Assembly: GCA_019916065.1 (NCBI GenBank)
Contig: CM034242.1
Span: 46,312,626-46,376,625 of the forward strand
Origin: Vitellaria paradoxa
Taxonomy: Eukaryota > Streptophyta > Magnoliopsida > Ericales > Sapotaceae
Direction of reading: 5' to 3'
Length of the DNA stretch: 64,000 bases
The position numbers and the translations under genes were made by a program. Shown here in pieces: positions 46,131 through 59,000 of the stretch (position 1 is the stretch's first letter; every line of letters begins with the position of its first letter). Below the pieces are notes generated by a model that ran no database searches, was not told the DNA's origin, and was given only the letters and a program-made list of their open reading frames with translations.

Positions 46131-47585
46131 GAGTTAAGTATTAGATTTTTCAAGTTTGCTTGTTAAGGTTTTTACTGATCTTATATTTAACTTGCTTATG
46201 AACTTTTGTCGAACTTATTTAGGTGTTTTTATTAAATTTATTTGTAAGTTTTTCGTCAATTCTGCTCTCGTGTTTATTAATGAACAAATGTAACAAACAA
46301 ATTAATTTTTCTAACTTAATAAACAAGATTTAAATTAACATGTCTAATCATTGAAATTGTTAACATTTTTTCATGAAAAGAAAAATTTTTGTAAACTTAT
46401 TCACGAACATTTGGATGATATTATTCATGAAATATAAGTAAGTTTGTTTACAAATATTTAAATGAGATTATTAATGAGCAATAATAAGTTGTTTATAAAC
46501 ATTTAAACATAACTGTTCATCAATAATAATAATAATTCATTTTGGGTTGTTCCCCTCCTGCTGCCCTGTGCTGCCAACCTGCACTGCACTGTTACAAAAT
46601 ATAAAGATATGCATTTTGCCTACTCAATGCCCTGCATTAATTAGACAGTGCCAGCACCCACGCACCCTCTGTGCCCTTAGTTAAACCTCCTCTGACTTGA
46701 CTAATTCTTGTTAGAGTACCTTGTCATCCATGATTCAACATGGGGGCGTTTAGTTCCTCAAAAAAAAAAAAAAAAAAAAAAAAAAAATTATATATATATA
46801 TATATATAAAGTAATTAAGTTAGGTTTTAATTTTTTTGATGTTTAATTTGTAAAAATTCTGATCATCATATTCCTTTCTTGGAGTTTGGCCCGCACGCTT
46901 TCCTACATACAGCAAGGGGAGAGAGAGAGATGGGCAGCTAGCTAAGCAGTAGCTGGACAAAACTCTACAGAACCATATCAGCCGGGAACATCTTTTTCTT
47001 CCTCAATCTGTACGTGCCTTTTGTCCCCTGCCCCACTCATTCAAAGCTTTTCAACGACACCACTGTTTTCCGGTCTTGGGAGCAGTTTGGAGATTTGAAA
47101 TTGAGTGTGATTGTATTAAAATTTAATAGTTCATACATATTTATGTATATATTTTTTAAATTACTAAAAAGTTTTTTTTTTTTTTAAGTTGAAAACAAAA
47201 AAAAAAAAAAATAAACGTAGATGTTATCGATCAAAAGCTTAAGTATCACATCTCAATTATTTGTTTTATCTTCTCATTGTTACTTTTAAATATTGTCACT
47301 TACTAGACTGAGAATTTCTATACTAGCAACGCAAGCACGCATATGCATGCTGTGTACACCATGGGTGGTCCAGTCAGCTATATGCTGGCTGTGTACACCA
47401 TGGGTGGTGTGGCGAAGAAGAGGGATGGCTCTGTTTGTCTGGCAATGCATTTAAGGCTAAGCATCATTGCTCAAGTACTACTTGAACTCATTAATGTCGT
47501 ATGCAATTCAATTTCAGCCCAGGGCAATGTTTTCTGACTGAGACTCCCTTTGGATTTAACGTCCTAACACTTCGTTCGGAAGGAG
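46131..47585. other. Intergenic AT-rich sequence
   Basis: No gene. It contains a poly(A) run of about 30 (46,758-46,788) followed by a TA repeat (46,789-46,807). A short tandem duplication with TGTGTACACCATGGGTGGT occurs twice at 44-bp spacing (about 47,350 and 47,394). Confidence 0.5.
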
Positions 47586-47977
47586 TGTTAGATTTGGTTC
47601 TTAGTCCCGCATAAAAAATAGGTAACATGAGACACAATGCAAGGATCTTATAAATTAAAGTTTGTCTCACTTCTAAAGGAGAAATTAGAAGACATTACTT
47701 AATGGTCTTATAAATTAAAGCATTTTAACTTGGTTTTATTTATCCAAACATTTGTAAACTTTTGTAAGTATTTGTAAGTTTGATAATAGTGGATTGGTTT
47801 TAACGCTCGAGAATATAAGTAATATTTATTGAACCTCATTAAATTTTGTGTCTTCTATTTTCTTTGCATTATTTCTTTTATTTTCTGCCATTATTTCCTA
47901 TTTGGTATTTTGTTTGTTATTGTGTGGCATTATTCTGCGTGCCTTATTGTGTGGGTTAAACACCTGTTTCTGCAACA
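47586..47977 (+). repeat. 5' LTR of the copia element
   Basis: 392 bp, starts TGTTAG and ends TGCAACA, and is collinear with 52,173-52,564. Confidence 0.85.
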
Positions 47978-48165
47978 ATTGGTATCAAAGCCAAGATCGT
48001 TGAATCAGTATTTAGTGTGTATGTGCATGTCTAGGAAAGTTTTATCTAAGGAGGTTGGATTTTAAGTGGAATTAGTGTGACCCCTCCAATCCTTCCTAGG
48101 AGTTTTCCTGGTGTACTATTACAAAATCTGAGATTCAACTTTAGCTTGTAAAAATTGTTGGAAAA

Positions 48166-51100
48166 ATGGCAAAAACTTTTTCATCTACACTAGCTAAGGT
48201 TACTATAACTAATGCAAAATATGAAGTTGAAAAGTTCGACGGTCGCAATAATTTTGGTATGTGGTAATGTGAGATGTTGGATCTTCTTTATAAATAAGAG
48301 CTAGATGTTGCTCTAGCTGCAAGAAAAGAAGCCAGAGAAGATGAATGATAAAGAATGGGAAAGGATCAACTATCAAGCATGTGGAACCATTCGATCTTGT
48401 CTTAGCAGGGAACAGAAGTATCCTTTATGAAAGAAACGTTTGCAAGCAAGATGTGGAATGAGTTGGAGAATAAGTTTATGAAGAAAAGCTGTGAGAATCG
48501 ACTTTATCTGAAGAAGAAATTATTCCGCTTTTAGTATTAACCAAGTACCTCTATCAATGATTATATTGATGCTTTTAATAAATTAATAGCAGATTTGTTA
48601 AATTGGATAAGACTGTTGAAGATGAGGATCAGGCCTTGTTGCCGTCAGCATCTCTTCCTGAAGAGTATGATCACCTTGTCACTACCCCCCTATGTGGTAA
48701 GGATAAGGTAACATTTAATGAAGTGTATAATTCTTTATACAACATTGAAATTAGGAAGAAAGATCAAATGGAGCATGGGTAGAATACAAGAGAGGTGTAT
48801 GCTGTCAGAGGCCGATCTTAGAGTCGTAAGTCCAATCAAAAGGGCAGATCTCAGTCAAGAAGCAGACTTGGTAGAGATGAATGGGCCTTTTGTTATGAGA
48901 AAAGGCATTGGAAGAAAGACTGTCCAAAGTTGAAGAAAAAAAGATAAAGGTAAAGCTAATTCTGATGCATGTGTAGCCAAGTGTGAAGATGATAACTTAG
49001 ATTTTGTATTGAGGTCTACCTTTAATTTCTTCTTTTGATGAGTGGATTTTGGATGCACCTATCATATGTGTCCTTACAAGGAGTGATTCCTCAATTTTGA
49101 AGAATTTGATGGTGGAGTTGTTTTCATGGGCAACGACGGCTCTTGCAAGACAACCGGAATAGATTCAATCAATTTGAAGAATTATGGTGGATCAACTAGA
49201 ATTTTGACAGATGTTCAATGCAAACCAGGCTTGAAGAAGAATCTCATTTCTTTAGGAGCCTTAGAAGCAAAAGGTTTCCCCATGTCTATTCGAGATGGAG
49301 TTCTTAGAGTCATTTTAGGCGCACTAGTGGTGATGAAAAGTATGAGAAGGAATAACTTATACTACCTTCAAATAAGTACAGTTATTGGATTAGCAGCTAC
49401 AGTCTCTAAGGAAGATATAGATGTAGAACAATCATGTTGTGGCACATGCGACTTCGTCATGCAAGTGTGGGAGTTTTGCATAATTTGGTAAAGCAAGGCT
49501 TATTAAAGGGTGCAAAAACCTATAAATTAGATTTCTATGAGTATTGTGTCATAGGAAAGTAGACAAGAGTGAAGTTTGGCCATGCTATCCACAACACTGA
49601 TGTTTGGGGGCCTTCTAGAATAGCATCTTTGGGAGGTATGTATTACTTTGTTACATTTATTGATGATTACTCTAGAAGAGTTTGGGTATGCTTGATGAAG
49701 ACTAAAGATGAAGTGTTGGTAATTTTCCTTAAGTGAAAAAAAATGATTAAGATTTAGACAGGCAGAAAGATAAAGAAGCTCAGATTAGATAATGATGACA
49801 AGTATAAATTTGATCCGTTTCTTAAGGTCTGTCAAGTTAAAGGTATTGTATGACACTTCACAGTCAGAAAAATATCATAGCAAAATGGGGTGGCAGATTG
49901 CATGAGTCGAACTTTGCTAGAGAAGGTTCGGTATATGTTGCTTAATGCTGAGTTAAGCAAAGGATTTTGGGATGAGGTAGGGGCTTATGCATGACATCTC
50001 ATTAATCAATTACCATCAGCTGCGATTGGAGAAAAGATGCTTATTGAGGTATAGTTTGGAAAACCTACTAATAATTATGATTCCTTACATGTATTTGGAT
50101 CTACTACATATTATCATGTTAAGGAGTCTAAGTTGGATCTAAGAGCTTAGAAAGCAATATTTATGGGAATTAGCTCAGGTGTGAAAGGATATCACCTTTG
50201 GTGTCCTAATTCAAAGAGAATTATCTTTAGCAGGGATGCTGCCTTTGATGAGTCTGCTATATTAAAAAATGTAACACTTGAAAATTCTATAAAAGAGAAA
50301 AAGACTAATGGTATTCAACAGTAGGTGGAGAGTGTTTCGTAAGAAGTGGAGTTTAAGAAAACTACAATTGAGCCATATCAACAGTCCAGTGGTAGAGGAA
50401 GATGTTTCAGAAGAAAAAGTAGATGTTTCAACCCAAGAACTTCCACAGCAACTGAGATCAATTGCACATGACAGGCCACGTTAAGAAAGTAAAAAACTTG
50501 CTCATTACCCTGATACAGTGGTCACATGTGCATTTCTAATTGTTGATGATGTTCCTGCCACCCATAGAAAAACAGTTAGAAGTTCACAATATGAGAAATA
50601 GAAGAGGGCAATGGATGAAGAGATATAGTCCATTCAGAATAATTAGACTTGGGAGTTAGCTCAACTACCGAAAGAAAAGAAAACAATTGAGTACAAATAG
50701 TTATTTGCGAAGAAATAAGGATTTCCTTGCAAATCTGAAGTCCACTATAAGGTAAGATTAGTGGCAAAAGGTTACTTTCATAAGGAAGGAATTGATTACA
50801 ATGAGGTATTTTCTCTAGCTGTTAAACATTCTTCCATTCGGATTTTATTGACCTTGGTAGCACAATTTAATTTGGAATTAGTTCAACTTGATGTGAAAAC
50901 TATGTTTTTACATAGTGATTTGGAAAAGGAAATCTATGTCATAGCCAGATAAATTCAAGGTTACTGGAAAAAAATTAGGTTTAGAAGTTGAATAAATCAT
51001 TGTGTGGGTTAAAGTAATCCCCAAGGCAATGGTACAAGCCATTTGATCAGTTCATGATAGGGTTGAAGTATACTAGAAGCAAATTTGATCATCATGTTTA

Positions 51101-52120
51101 TTTTTGTAAGCAACATGATGGGTCTTTCATTTATTTACTCTTGCATGTGGATGATATATTGATAGCTTCGAAAAGCCAAACGGAGATTGAAAATTTGAAG
51201 ACTCAGTTGAATTAAGAGTTTGAAATAAAGGATTTAGGAGAAGCCAAGAAGATTTTCGATATGGAGATTAGCAAAGATCGAAAGAGAGGTAAGGTTTTTT
51301 TGTCCTAAAAACAATATCTGAAGAAAATGTTACAATGTTTTGGAATGACAGAATAGTCAAAACCTGTAAGTACCCTACTTGCTCTTTACTTTAAGTTGAG
51401 TTCAGCTTTATCTCCCAATACAGATGAGGAACGTATGTTTATGTCGAGGGTTCTTTATTCAAACGTAGTTGGTAGCTTGATGTATGCTATGGTGTGCACA
51501 AGACTTGACATTTTACAGGTAGTTGGAATTGTGAGTAAGTATATGCATAGTCTTAGAAAAGGACATTGGTGGACTGTGAAATGGATTCTACGGTATCTTC
51601 TAAACACCATAGATATTAGTTTGATATTTGAGTGTGATGATACTCTTAGTTAGTATATGGTTGGACATGTTGATTCTAACTATGTAGGAGATTTGGATAA
51701 ATATCGATCAATTACTGGTTATGTATTCACTCTTGCTAAAGCACTAGTAAGTTGAAGGTCTACTATGTAGTTTATGGTTGCTTTGTCTACAATAGAAATA
51801 GAGTATATGGCAATTACAGAGGTAGCAAAGGAGGTAATTTGGCTACAAGAGTTGCTTGAAAACTTGGAAGTTGTTCAGAAATAGGTTGCCATATATTGTG
51901 ATAGTCAGAGTGTAAGTCACTTGGTAAAGAACCAAGTTTATCATGCACGAATGAAACATATCAATGTCAGGTATCACTTGATATAGGAAATAATTGAAGA
52001 TGAGAAGATACTGCTTCATGAAATTGGGACTGTTGAGAATCCTACTGATATGATGACTAAGGCGGTAACTTCAACCAAGTTCAAGTATTATTTGAATTTG
52101 GTCAACATTTTGCAAGTTTG
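48166..52120 (+). pseudogene. Copia gag-pol polyprotein (many stops)
   Basis: The frame begins at ATG 48,166 (MAKTFSSTLAKVT, then YEVEKFDGRNNFGMW). Recognisable in order are a zinc knuckle with one Cys/His altered (FCYEKRHWKKDCP, about 48,885) and a protease-like WILD..TYHMCP (about 49,045). Integrase (MRLRHASVG near 49,448; VTFIDDYSRRVWVC near 49,650) is followed by RT (VKHSSIRILLTLVAQFNLELVQLDVKTMFLH; LLLHVDDILIAS near 51,140). RNase H has ALSTIEIEYMA near 51,785 and YCDSQSVSHLVKN near 51,900. Many stops are TAG or TGA where Gln or Trp codons are expected, the pattern left by C-to-T decay. Not functional. Confidence 0.83.
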
Positions 52121-52172
52121 AAGATCTTGTTGGAGGGGCTGATGATATGAACCTTTTCACCAAAGTGGAGAT

Positions 52173-52564
52173 TGTTTGTTTTGATTCTAAGTTCCACATT
52201 GAAAATGGGCAATATGAGACATAATGTAATGGCCTTATAAGTTAAAGCTTGTCTTACATCAAAAAGGGACATTAGGAGACACTATCTAGCAGTCTTATAA
52301 ATTAAGTTCTTTTGGCTTAATTTTATTCATTCAAATATTTGTAAGCTTTTGTAAATATTTCTAAAGTTGGTGATAGTGGATTGATTTTATCACCCGGGGG
52401 CGTAGGTAATATTTATCGAATATTGTTAAATTTTGTATTTTATATTTTCTTTGCATTATTTCTTTTATTTTCTGCCATTATTTCCTATTTGGTATTTTAT
52501 TTGCTATTGTGTGACATTATTTTGAGTGTCTTATTGTGTGAGTTAAATCGCCGCTTTCGCAACA
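52173..52564 (+). repeat. 3' LTR of the copia element
   Basis: 392 bp, starts TGTTTG and ends CGCAACA. The last 130 bp are the best conserved part relative to the 5' LTR. Confidence 0.85.
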
Positions 52565-52569
52565 AGAAG

Positions 52570-55216
52570 TAGTTATAATTTTAGCTTTCGATTATTTATT
52601 TTTTAATTATTTTAAAATAATAAAATTTATTTTTTTATATTTTAAACTTTTTTAACTACTAAGGATAAAAATATTAAATTAATAAAAATAAAAAAATTAA
52701 TCATAAAGAAATTAAAATTTTTTCACTTTTTCAAATACAAAAAATTTAGTTTTCTAGCAATTAAATGTAAAATAAAGAAATTATTTTTTTCTTTACAAAT
52801 TAAACCTAAAATTATAATTATAATGTAAATATTACAATTTGAATGTTAGTTACACCAACTATAATAAATGTATGTATATCATCGTGATAAATAAGGACCT
52901 GGAAGTCTGACAATCACAACAGAATGGGTGAAGTATCTCCCTCTACTTTTAGATCATACACATTACATGAGGGTGGAGGAATTGCTGCAGGCCTCCCATT
53001 CTATAAATGGTGGTAATAATTAATTGTAAACATCACAAATATCAGTATAATGCAACGTTATGGACATAAAATAATTAAAATTTAATATAACGATCAAACT
53101 GTAACAAAATTACAATAATTTAAAATCATCATATTACACCATCATAACCGTTAGTTAAAACCATTGAATTTATAAATGCATTGGAATGCATATACGTCAT
53201 CTGGTCTTTGGAAATTTTGGTAGACAGGTGATAAATTTCTCTTTTAAAATCTAAGATATTGGCAAATTTTATTATAAAAAATACGTAATTCTAAGTCGTA
53301 TAAATAATTTTTATTTACATCATCATCATTACATGGTATTATTATCATTAGAATATTTTAATACTTAATGGTTATTTACGATCTTACTATTTAATTACTA
53401 ATGTCAAAAGTAATATCTTGTATTGAAAATAATATATTTTAAGGGAATTGACAAATACACAATCACTCAACGAAATAACAGTTGAGTGTTCTCCACCAAT
53501 TATTTTTTTTTCTTTTTTTTTAATTAAAGATTTAATCAATGTATGAATTAAATTTATTTGTAAATAACTTTGATATTAGACATTTTTTTTTTATACTTTG
53601 TTGTTTAGTTCTACTCTTTTGAGTATATTTATTGTTACGTTTTAAATTTGTTTTTCCAGTACAAGTGTCATTATTTTTTAATTACAAACGTAATCATTTT
53701 GAGTTATTATTGCCCTGAAATCAAAATAAGAATACACAATTGAAAATCTATATTTTCTATCGCATTCTCTCCCATCCCCAAGTCATCAATCCACCATAAA
53801 AGGAAATAATTGGCACTCAATGTCATCCCCCACGGGCAAATTACTTACAGAAGAAGTAGGGATTTTTGAGGCCATGGGAAATACAAGGACGTTGTTTAAT
53901 TATGTGCTATATATGTATCATCACGAAAATAGCAGAAAAGTCAAATGGGTAAGGAGAAAAAATCAACTGGTCCCCCTGCTAACTATATTTGGTCCCCCTG
54001 CTGGGACTGGATGACTAAGAACAATTGTGACCAAGTTTGTAATGTGCTTTATAATTGATACTGATATATAATTATAAGTATACAGACTAATTATGCTAGC
54101 AAAAAACACAATCTAATGTGGAAAGGTAGTAAGATATCTTGCCAAGTTCACTCTTTCTCTAGCCTCAAATCCAAATCCTGCACCAGATTAAAAGTAAAAT
54201 GTAAATAGAATACATGATCATAAATACAAGAACAACATTGAAGAGCAAATTCCTTATCCAAGTCCAAAAGAGTTTACTAAATTCAAGAGTTAGGCTGAAA
54301 AAAGAATTGCTTAATATATAGTAAATTTAGTATACTTGACGAACATCCCTAAACCTGGAGTGCATCAGATGGTCCATTGAAGTGGAGGTTCCTAATTTAA
54401 TTTGAGCTATCCCTCTACCCCAGGGTTTATAGGTCACTATATATATTTTTTTTTCTACTGCACATTTGTAGAAATTAAACAAGTGCTCTAGGAGCAGGCT
54501 TTGACAGGTCTGCTCAAAGAAGAAAAGGAAATAAAAAGGGTCTAATTCTTACACAATATTTATACATAATTCTCTACTAAAATAACTTGATAGTAGTACG
54601 ATTTTGTAATTTTCAATGCGTGGTTTTAAAATGGATGTTGCATCATCATCATCATCATCAAATGGACATAGTAATTTAACTACACTAGCTTTTTTAGAAT
54701 TATTTTTTTTATTTTAATGTTGTATATCATAAAAAAATTTATTAGCAAGGTAATATATTTTCATCTTTACCATATCATAGCATGTGGATCATGTTATCAA
54801 TAAAACTTGTGTGCCAGAGGTTATGAATTATCAAGGATAAATTAGTAAAAGTTCCAATATGATCTAACGATTAGAATTGTTTTTGGTGTATAATATTACA
54901 TAAAAATAAAAATTACTACCAAGCATTATATGAAGAAAATGTATGTAGAGAGGATATATTGAAAGATATAATCGCAGAGTTATGAACCTATAATTTTATG
55001 TAAGAATGGTATTGTTCATTGTGAACTATTCAATTTTCAAAACCCTAATTGGTAAACTATAATGTTGAAACAATTTGTACGGCACTATTTTTTTCTTCTT
55101 TCATTTGTATGGCATGATGAAATGTAACTTGAAGCACAATGGCAACAGAGGATGAAAGGGTGTATATTGAGTTACTTACAGAGTGATGAATTTGCATGGA
55201 AGAGAAAATTAAGAAG
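52570..55216. other. Intergenic AT-rich sequence downstream of AS2
   Basis: No coding feature recognised. A (CAT)n/(TCA)n microsatellite lies at about 54,640-54,661. The part nearest 55,216 probably holds the AS2 3' untranslated region and terminator. Confidence 0.5.
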
Positions 55217-55903
55217 CTAAGGACTAATGGGTGTTCGACGGTCATCCCCAGCGGCAGCAGCCCTAGGTTGCTGGAAGTGACTAAGTTGTCCTCCAATGGT
55301 TGCCGATACATTTATTGAGAGTAGGTTGTTTGCATCGTAGTTGTTTCCAGCAGTAGCATCAAAGGTAGCGGTCCTTATCAAGGCCTGTTGGTGGTGGTGA
55401 TTACCGGGGAAGAATTGGTGGCGATGGTAGTGGAGATCTCGACCGCTGCCAGCAGCATTATTGAGATTGATCATCCCTATGTTGTTCTGCTGGTGAGTAG
55501 AGGCGGTGGCTGCAGCTGCTGCAGCGGCTATTAGGCCATGAGTAGTGCTGGTGATGCCAGCTGCAAGATTCTGGTATTTTGAGAGCTCGGATTTGGCAGA
55601 GCTAAGGTCCATTTGTAGCTGGCGGAGTTGGTGCTGGAGAAGGGATATGACCCCCACACATCCGTAGACAGGGTCTCGGAGGCGCATGTCAGCCTCGTAT
55701 GCAAGGGAATTGACCGCATCCTCTCGTTGATGAGGGTGCAATTCGTTGAGAAGTTTTGTTACATTGCTGGCCCCAAACACTTTGTGAACGTTTGCAAACT
55801 TTTGAGGCTGGTCCGGTGGGAAGTATGGCGCAAATACACACTCTGGCTGGCATTTGCGCCGCAGGAACTTACATGCTGCACATGGTGAGGTAGATGACGC
55901 CAT
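55217..55903 (-). CDS. AS2: ASYMMETRIC LEAVES2 (LOB-domain transcription factor)
   Basis: A 228-residue protein in one coding exon. The LOB/AS2 domain has the C-block CX2CX6CX3C (Cys 8, 11, 18, 22), the invariant-Gly GAS block (FANVHKVFGASNVTKLLNELHP) and a leucine-zipper-like region (VGVISLLQHQLRQLQMDL). The C-terminus HFQQPRAAAAGDDRRT matches the AS2-specific tail, which separates it from other LBD proteins. AS2 is a nuclear protein that works with the MYB AS1 to repress class 1 KNOX and abaxial genes during leaf development. Arabidopsis AS2 is 199 residues; the extra length here is a poly-Ala stretch and Asn/His-rich inserts. The ATG at 55,903 is chosen because it starts MASSTSPCAACK; the frame is open upstream to 56,035 but that part is not conserved. 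Confidence 0.93.
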   Translation of the reverse strand: MASSTSPCAACKFLRRKCQPECVFAPYFPPDQPQKFANVHKVFGASNVTKLLNELHPHQREDAVNSLAYEADMRLRDPVYGCVGVISLLQHQLRQLQMDLSSAKSELSKYQNLAAGITSTTHGLIAAAAAAATASTHQQNNIGMINLNNAAGSGRDLHYHRHQFFPGNHHHQQALIRTATFDATAGNNYDANNLLSINVSATIGGQLSHFQQPRAAAAGDDRRTPISP

Positions 55904-56030
55904 CAGTCTAAATTGAATTTTTATTTGTCGATGATATTCAGTTCGATCCGGCCCTCTAATTTTTATTTGCCAATGATATTCAGTTGGTAGCCAGGCTGCA
56001 AGCAGTATAAAAATAAGATGAAATACCAAA
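55904..56030 (-). promoter_or_regulatory. AS2: AS2 5' leader with a probable 5'UTR splice acceptor and a short duplication
   Basis: On the minus strand a pyrimidine-rich tract ends in CTGCTTGCAG at 55,996, a good acceptor, suggesting an intron in the 5'UTR. Between it and the ATG the words AACTGAATATCAT(T/C)G(G/A)CAAATAAAAATT occur twice (about 55,962-55,987 and 55,918-55,943). No transcript data. Confidence 0.4.
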
Positions 56031-59000
56031 AACATTTAATCCATGAATAATATTAAGAAACAGATTATCCATCTGTATGTATGGGTCTTTTGAACTACCA
56101 AAGCACTATTTTTTTTTTCTCTTGTTCTTTACTTTTTTTTAACAATAAAAACTTTTCAAGAGAAAAAGGAAGATTAAAAATTTAACGGGGGGAGGGGGAG
56201 AGAGAGAAAGAGAGAGAGAAAGGTACAAGAAGTTTGGAACAATTGGCAACTTAAGTTGCAGGCCCGTGAGAAATGCTGCGGCTACCAACTTTTGGTGTCA
56301 ATGGGAAAGACGATCTGAAAGCCTGGAATAAGAATGAAAAGGGATCCAATTATATACATATAAGACAAAATATAATCACATTTAGGGTCTCTCAAGTTGA
56401 CCTATTCCCATTTAAATTTAGTTAGATCCCAGTAAGTAAAGCATGTATTGAATTTGGAAATGAAATGAATTTCCACCAATTCACAGGATCTGGTCATGAT
56501 ATTTTCATAAAAATCTGTCAACCTGTGGTTTTGCGTGGAATTTGAGATTTGAGTTGCAACACCTTATTACTCTCGGATTTTCCATTTTTAACACCTTGGT
56601 GAACCAATCAAGCCTTTTTTTTCTTTTTTTTGCTAGCTGCTGACCTAATCAGCAGCTCACTCTTCACAAGAGAAAGAGAGAGAGAGAGAGAGCATAAATG
56701 TATCTGTATTAGCGTATATAGTAGATTTGATTACAGGGCTTGGAACAAAGTTCTGAGATCAATTTACCGCTGGTTTGCAGATTGGATCCCGTGAAGTTGA
56801 AAAAGTTCTTTCTTCTTGGTCGGCACCAACTGTTTCCGAGGCAGAGTCTGGAAGCAGATCTTGCTTAAATTTCATAGACGTAGAGAGAACTTCATTTACC
56901 TGTAAAGTTAATTAGGGAGACTTTTTAAATGGTTAGTAGTGGGTCTTCTTGGGATGAAAACCCTAATAGCTGTGTGTGTGTGTATATACACGTAGGACTG
57001 ATTCTATTATCTTCTTGGAAATGGATTTTTTTTAGTTATTATAATGTAGCAGGTAACAGGGGTGATGATGCCCTCTCTCGTCCTCCATTTCTTCGGTCAA
57101 AGTCTTTGCTTTTGATCGCCCCACTGTCAATGGACGGGTGCAGATCGGATCTTGCGACGCTTTCAAGCTTTCCAAGGTCCTGCGCATTTTTTTTTAAAAC
57201 CTCATATCAAAGCATATATATTAATATTCTTTTCAGCTATGGTGTTTTAAATTGTAAAAAAATTAGTATACATTTGTACAAAGCCGTAGTTTCAACATTT
57301 CGTATAGTAAGTAAAAAGAATTAAATTTTATTGAAATTTGTAAGAATTATTCTTTACCTGACGTGTACAATCGTTCCAAGATTTTCATCAGGGAGCACCG
57401 AGTATACTCAATAAGAAAATGATGAATTATTTTGGAATTATAGATAAGAAATAATGTTATTTTTTAAGAATATATAAAATTATTATTAACTATTAAACTA
57501 GTGAATATACTTCTCATAATTTAATAGTTAAATTTATTATTTATCAAAACTTGAGATTTAATAAAAATATACACCGTTACTTAAAAAATGTTAATTATTG
57601 TTAAGTTTAATTATTTATAAAATTTATTATTGTGATATTTTTTAATATTATGCATAAATATATTTAATAGTTTAGTGAGAGAATATATTTTATTTCATAA
57701 AAAATACTTGGGTTCCATTCTTGTACATTTCTTTTATACTAAAAATTTTGAGTTGTCCTTAATTTTTTTAATAAAGCCAAAATACCTTAATTTTGAATTA
57801 GTTTTATTTTTTAATAAATCTAAAATACCAAAAGTATTTTAATAATTTTATATGGTTCAACCCCCCTCCCGCCATTGAATACAGCATGTTCATTTTTCTC
57901 TGGTAACTGAGGTGCATACACATATTGATAATATTAATATATTAATAATATTAATTTATAATTACGTATATATATAATATTTGCATACGTGTTGGAAAAT
58001 AAAAATTTAAATAAACACCTCCGCGGAGATATCTGACCATTAATCCATGCATGTGGGTCTTCTCTTCTTTCTACAAGCAATCTTTTCATTTTTCACCTCT
58101 TTGGGCCAGAAGAATGCTTTCTGAATCACCGTTAAACTAGTAGCAGAGAATAAGCATGTAAAGATGGTGAAGACAAGCGGCTGCGAGAGAAATGGAATGA
58201 AGAGACTGATCTCAGTGAGTGAGTGAGAGAGAGAACTAGTTAGGTGAGACTTCTAAATTGAAGTATTTTAGCAGTAATTTATGGGCAACTGAAAATTCCC
58301 CTAATATCAGATCCTAAAGAAAGGTAGACAATGCAAATTCAAAAGCAGCACGTGCGATGTACTTTTTCTATATATGTTCGAGATTTGAAGTTGTCTTCTG
58401 TCCCGAGTTGTGACATGACTTTTCCTATTTCTTTCACAGAATAGGATATCTTCGATTTTGTGTGTGTGTGTGTATGTGTGTGTGTGTGTGTTTTTGTGTC
58501 CGCATTTCAACAATAATTTCTAATCTATTTATTTAAAAAAAATAATAATTTTCGATCTATTATACTCTAAAAGTAATCTCCAAATTATTATTTTAATTAG
58601 ATGCCGCAATTTTTTTTTATAAATCAAACAGGCTATTGACAAATTAAAAAGTTAATTATAAAAAACAAATTGTCGGAATTTTATTGAATTAAGAGTTTTT
58701 ATAGATAAATGGACTTAAATCGATCCACTTTGTCACTCTTAAATGGGTACTTTATTCAAAATCCTGAAATTATGCAACTTCAAAACATAAAATTACAAAA
58801 GCATCAAAATCTTTCTAAATGTCGCATTTGAGTGTTTTTACTTTTTTTTTTTTAAATTTATTAAATTATGCTAATTTTTAAGCAATATATAATTTCCCTT
58901 ATTATCCTCACTTCTTCATTTCTCTCTCCTTTTCATAACCCAAGTTGTGCATGCAAATTACATTTGACCATAATAAAATCAATTAGCTAGGGTCATTCAA

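Larger units (their letters stand above)
47586..52564 (+). mobile_element. Complete but decayed Ty1/copia LTR retrotransposon
   Basis: Two 392-bp LTRs (47,586-47,977; 52,173-52,564), both TG...CA, flanked by AGGAG (47,581-47,585) and AGAAG (52,565-52,569), a target duplication with one mismatch. A primer-binding site TGGTATCAAAGCC lies at 47,980-47,992 and a purine tract (AAAGTGGAGAT) before the 3' LTR. Internal order is gag, protease, integrase, RT, RNase H, the copia order. The LTRs differ at many positions, so the insertion is old. Confidence 0.88.

Noticed and set aside
55904..56035. Upstream extension of the AS2 reading frame
   Set aside because: The conserved AS2 start is the ATG at 55,903; the extension includes a duplicated leader and a probable splice acceptor and resembles no AS2 protein.
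56929..57324. 131-codon ORF in the AS2-SKS intergenic region
   Set aside because: Low-complexity, AT-rich, no domain, and no splice or promoter support.
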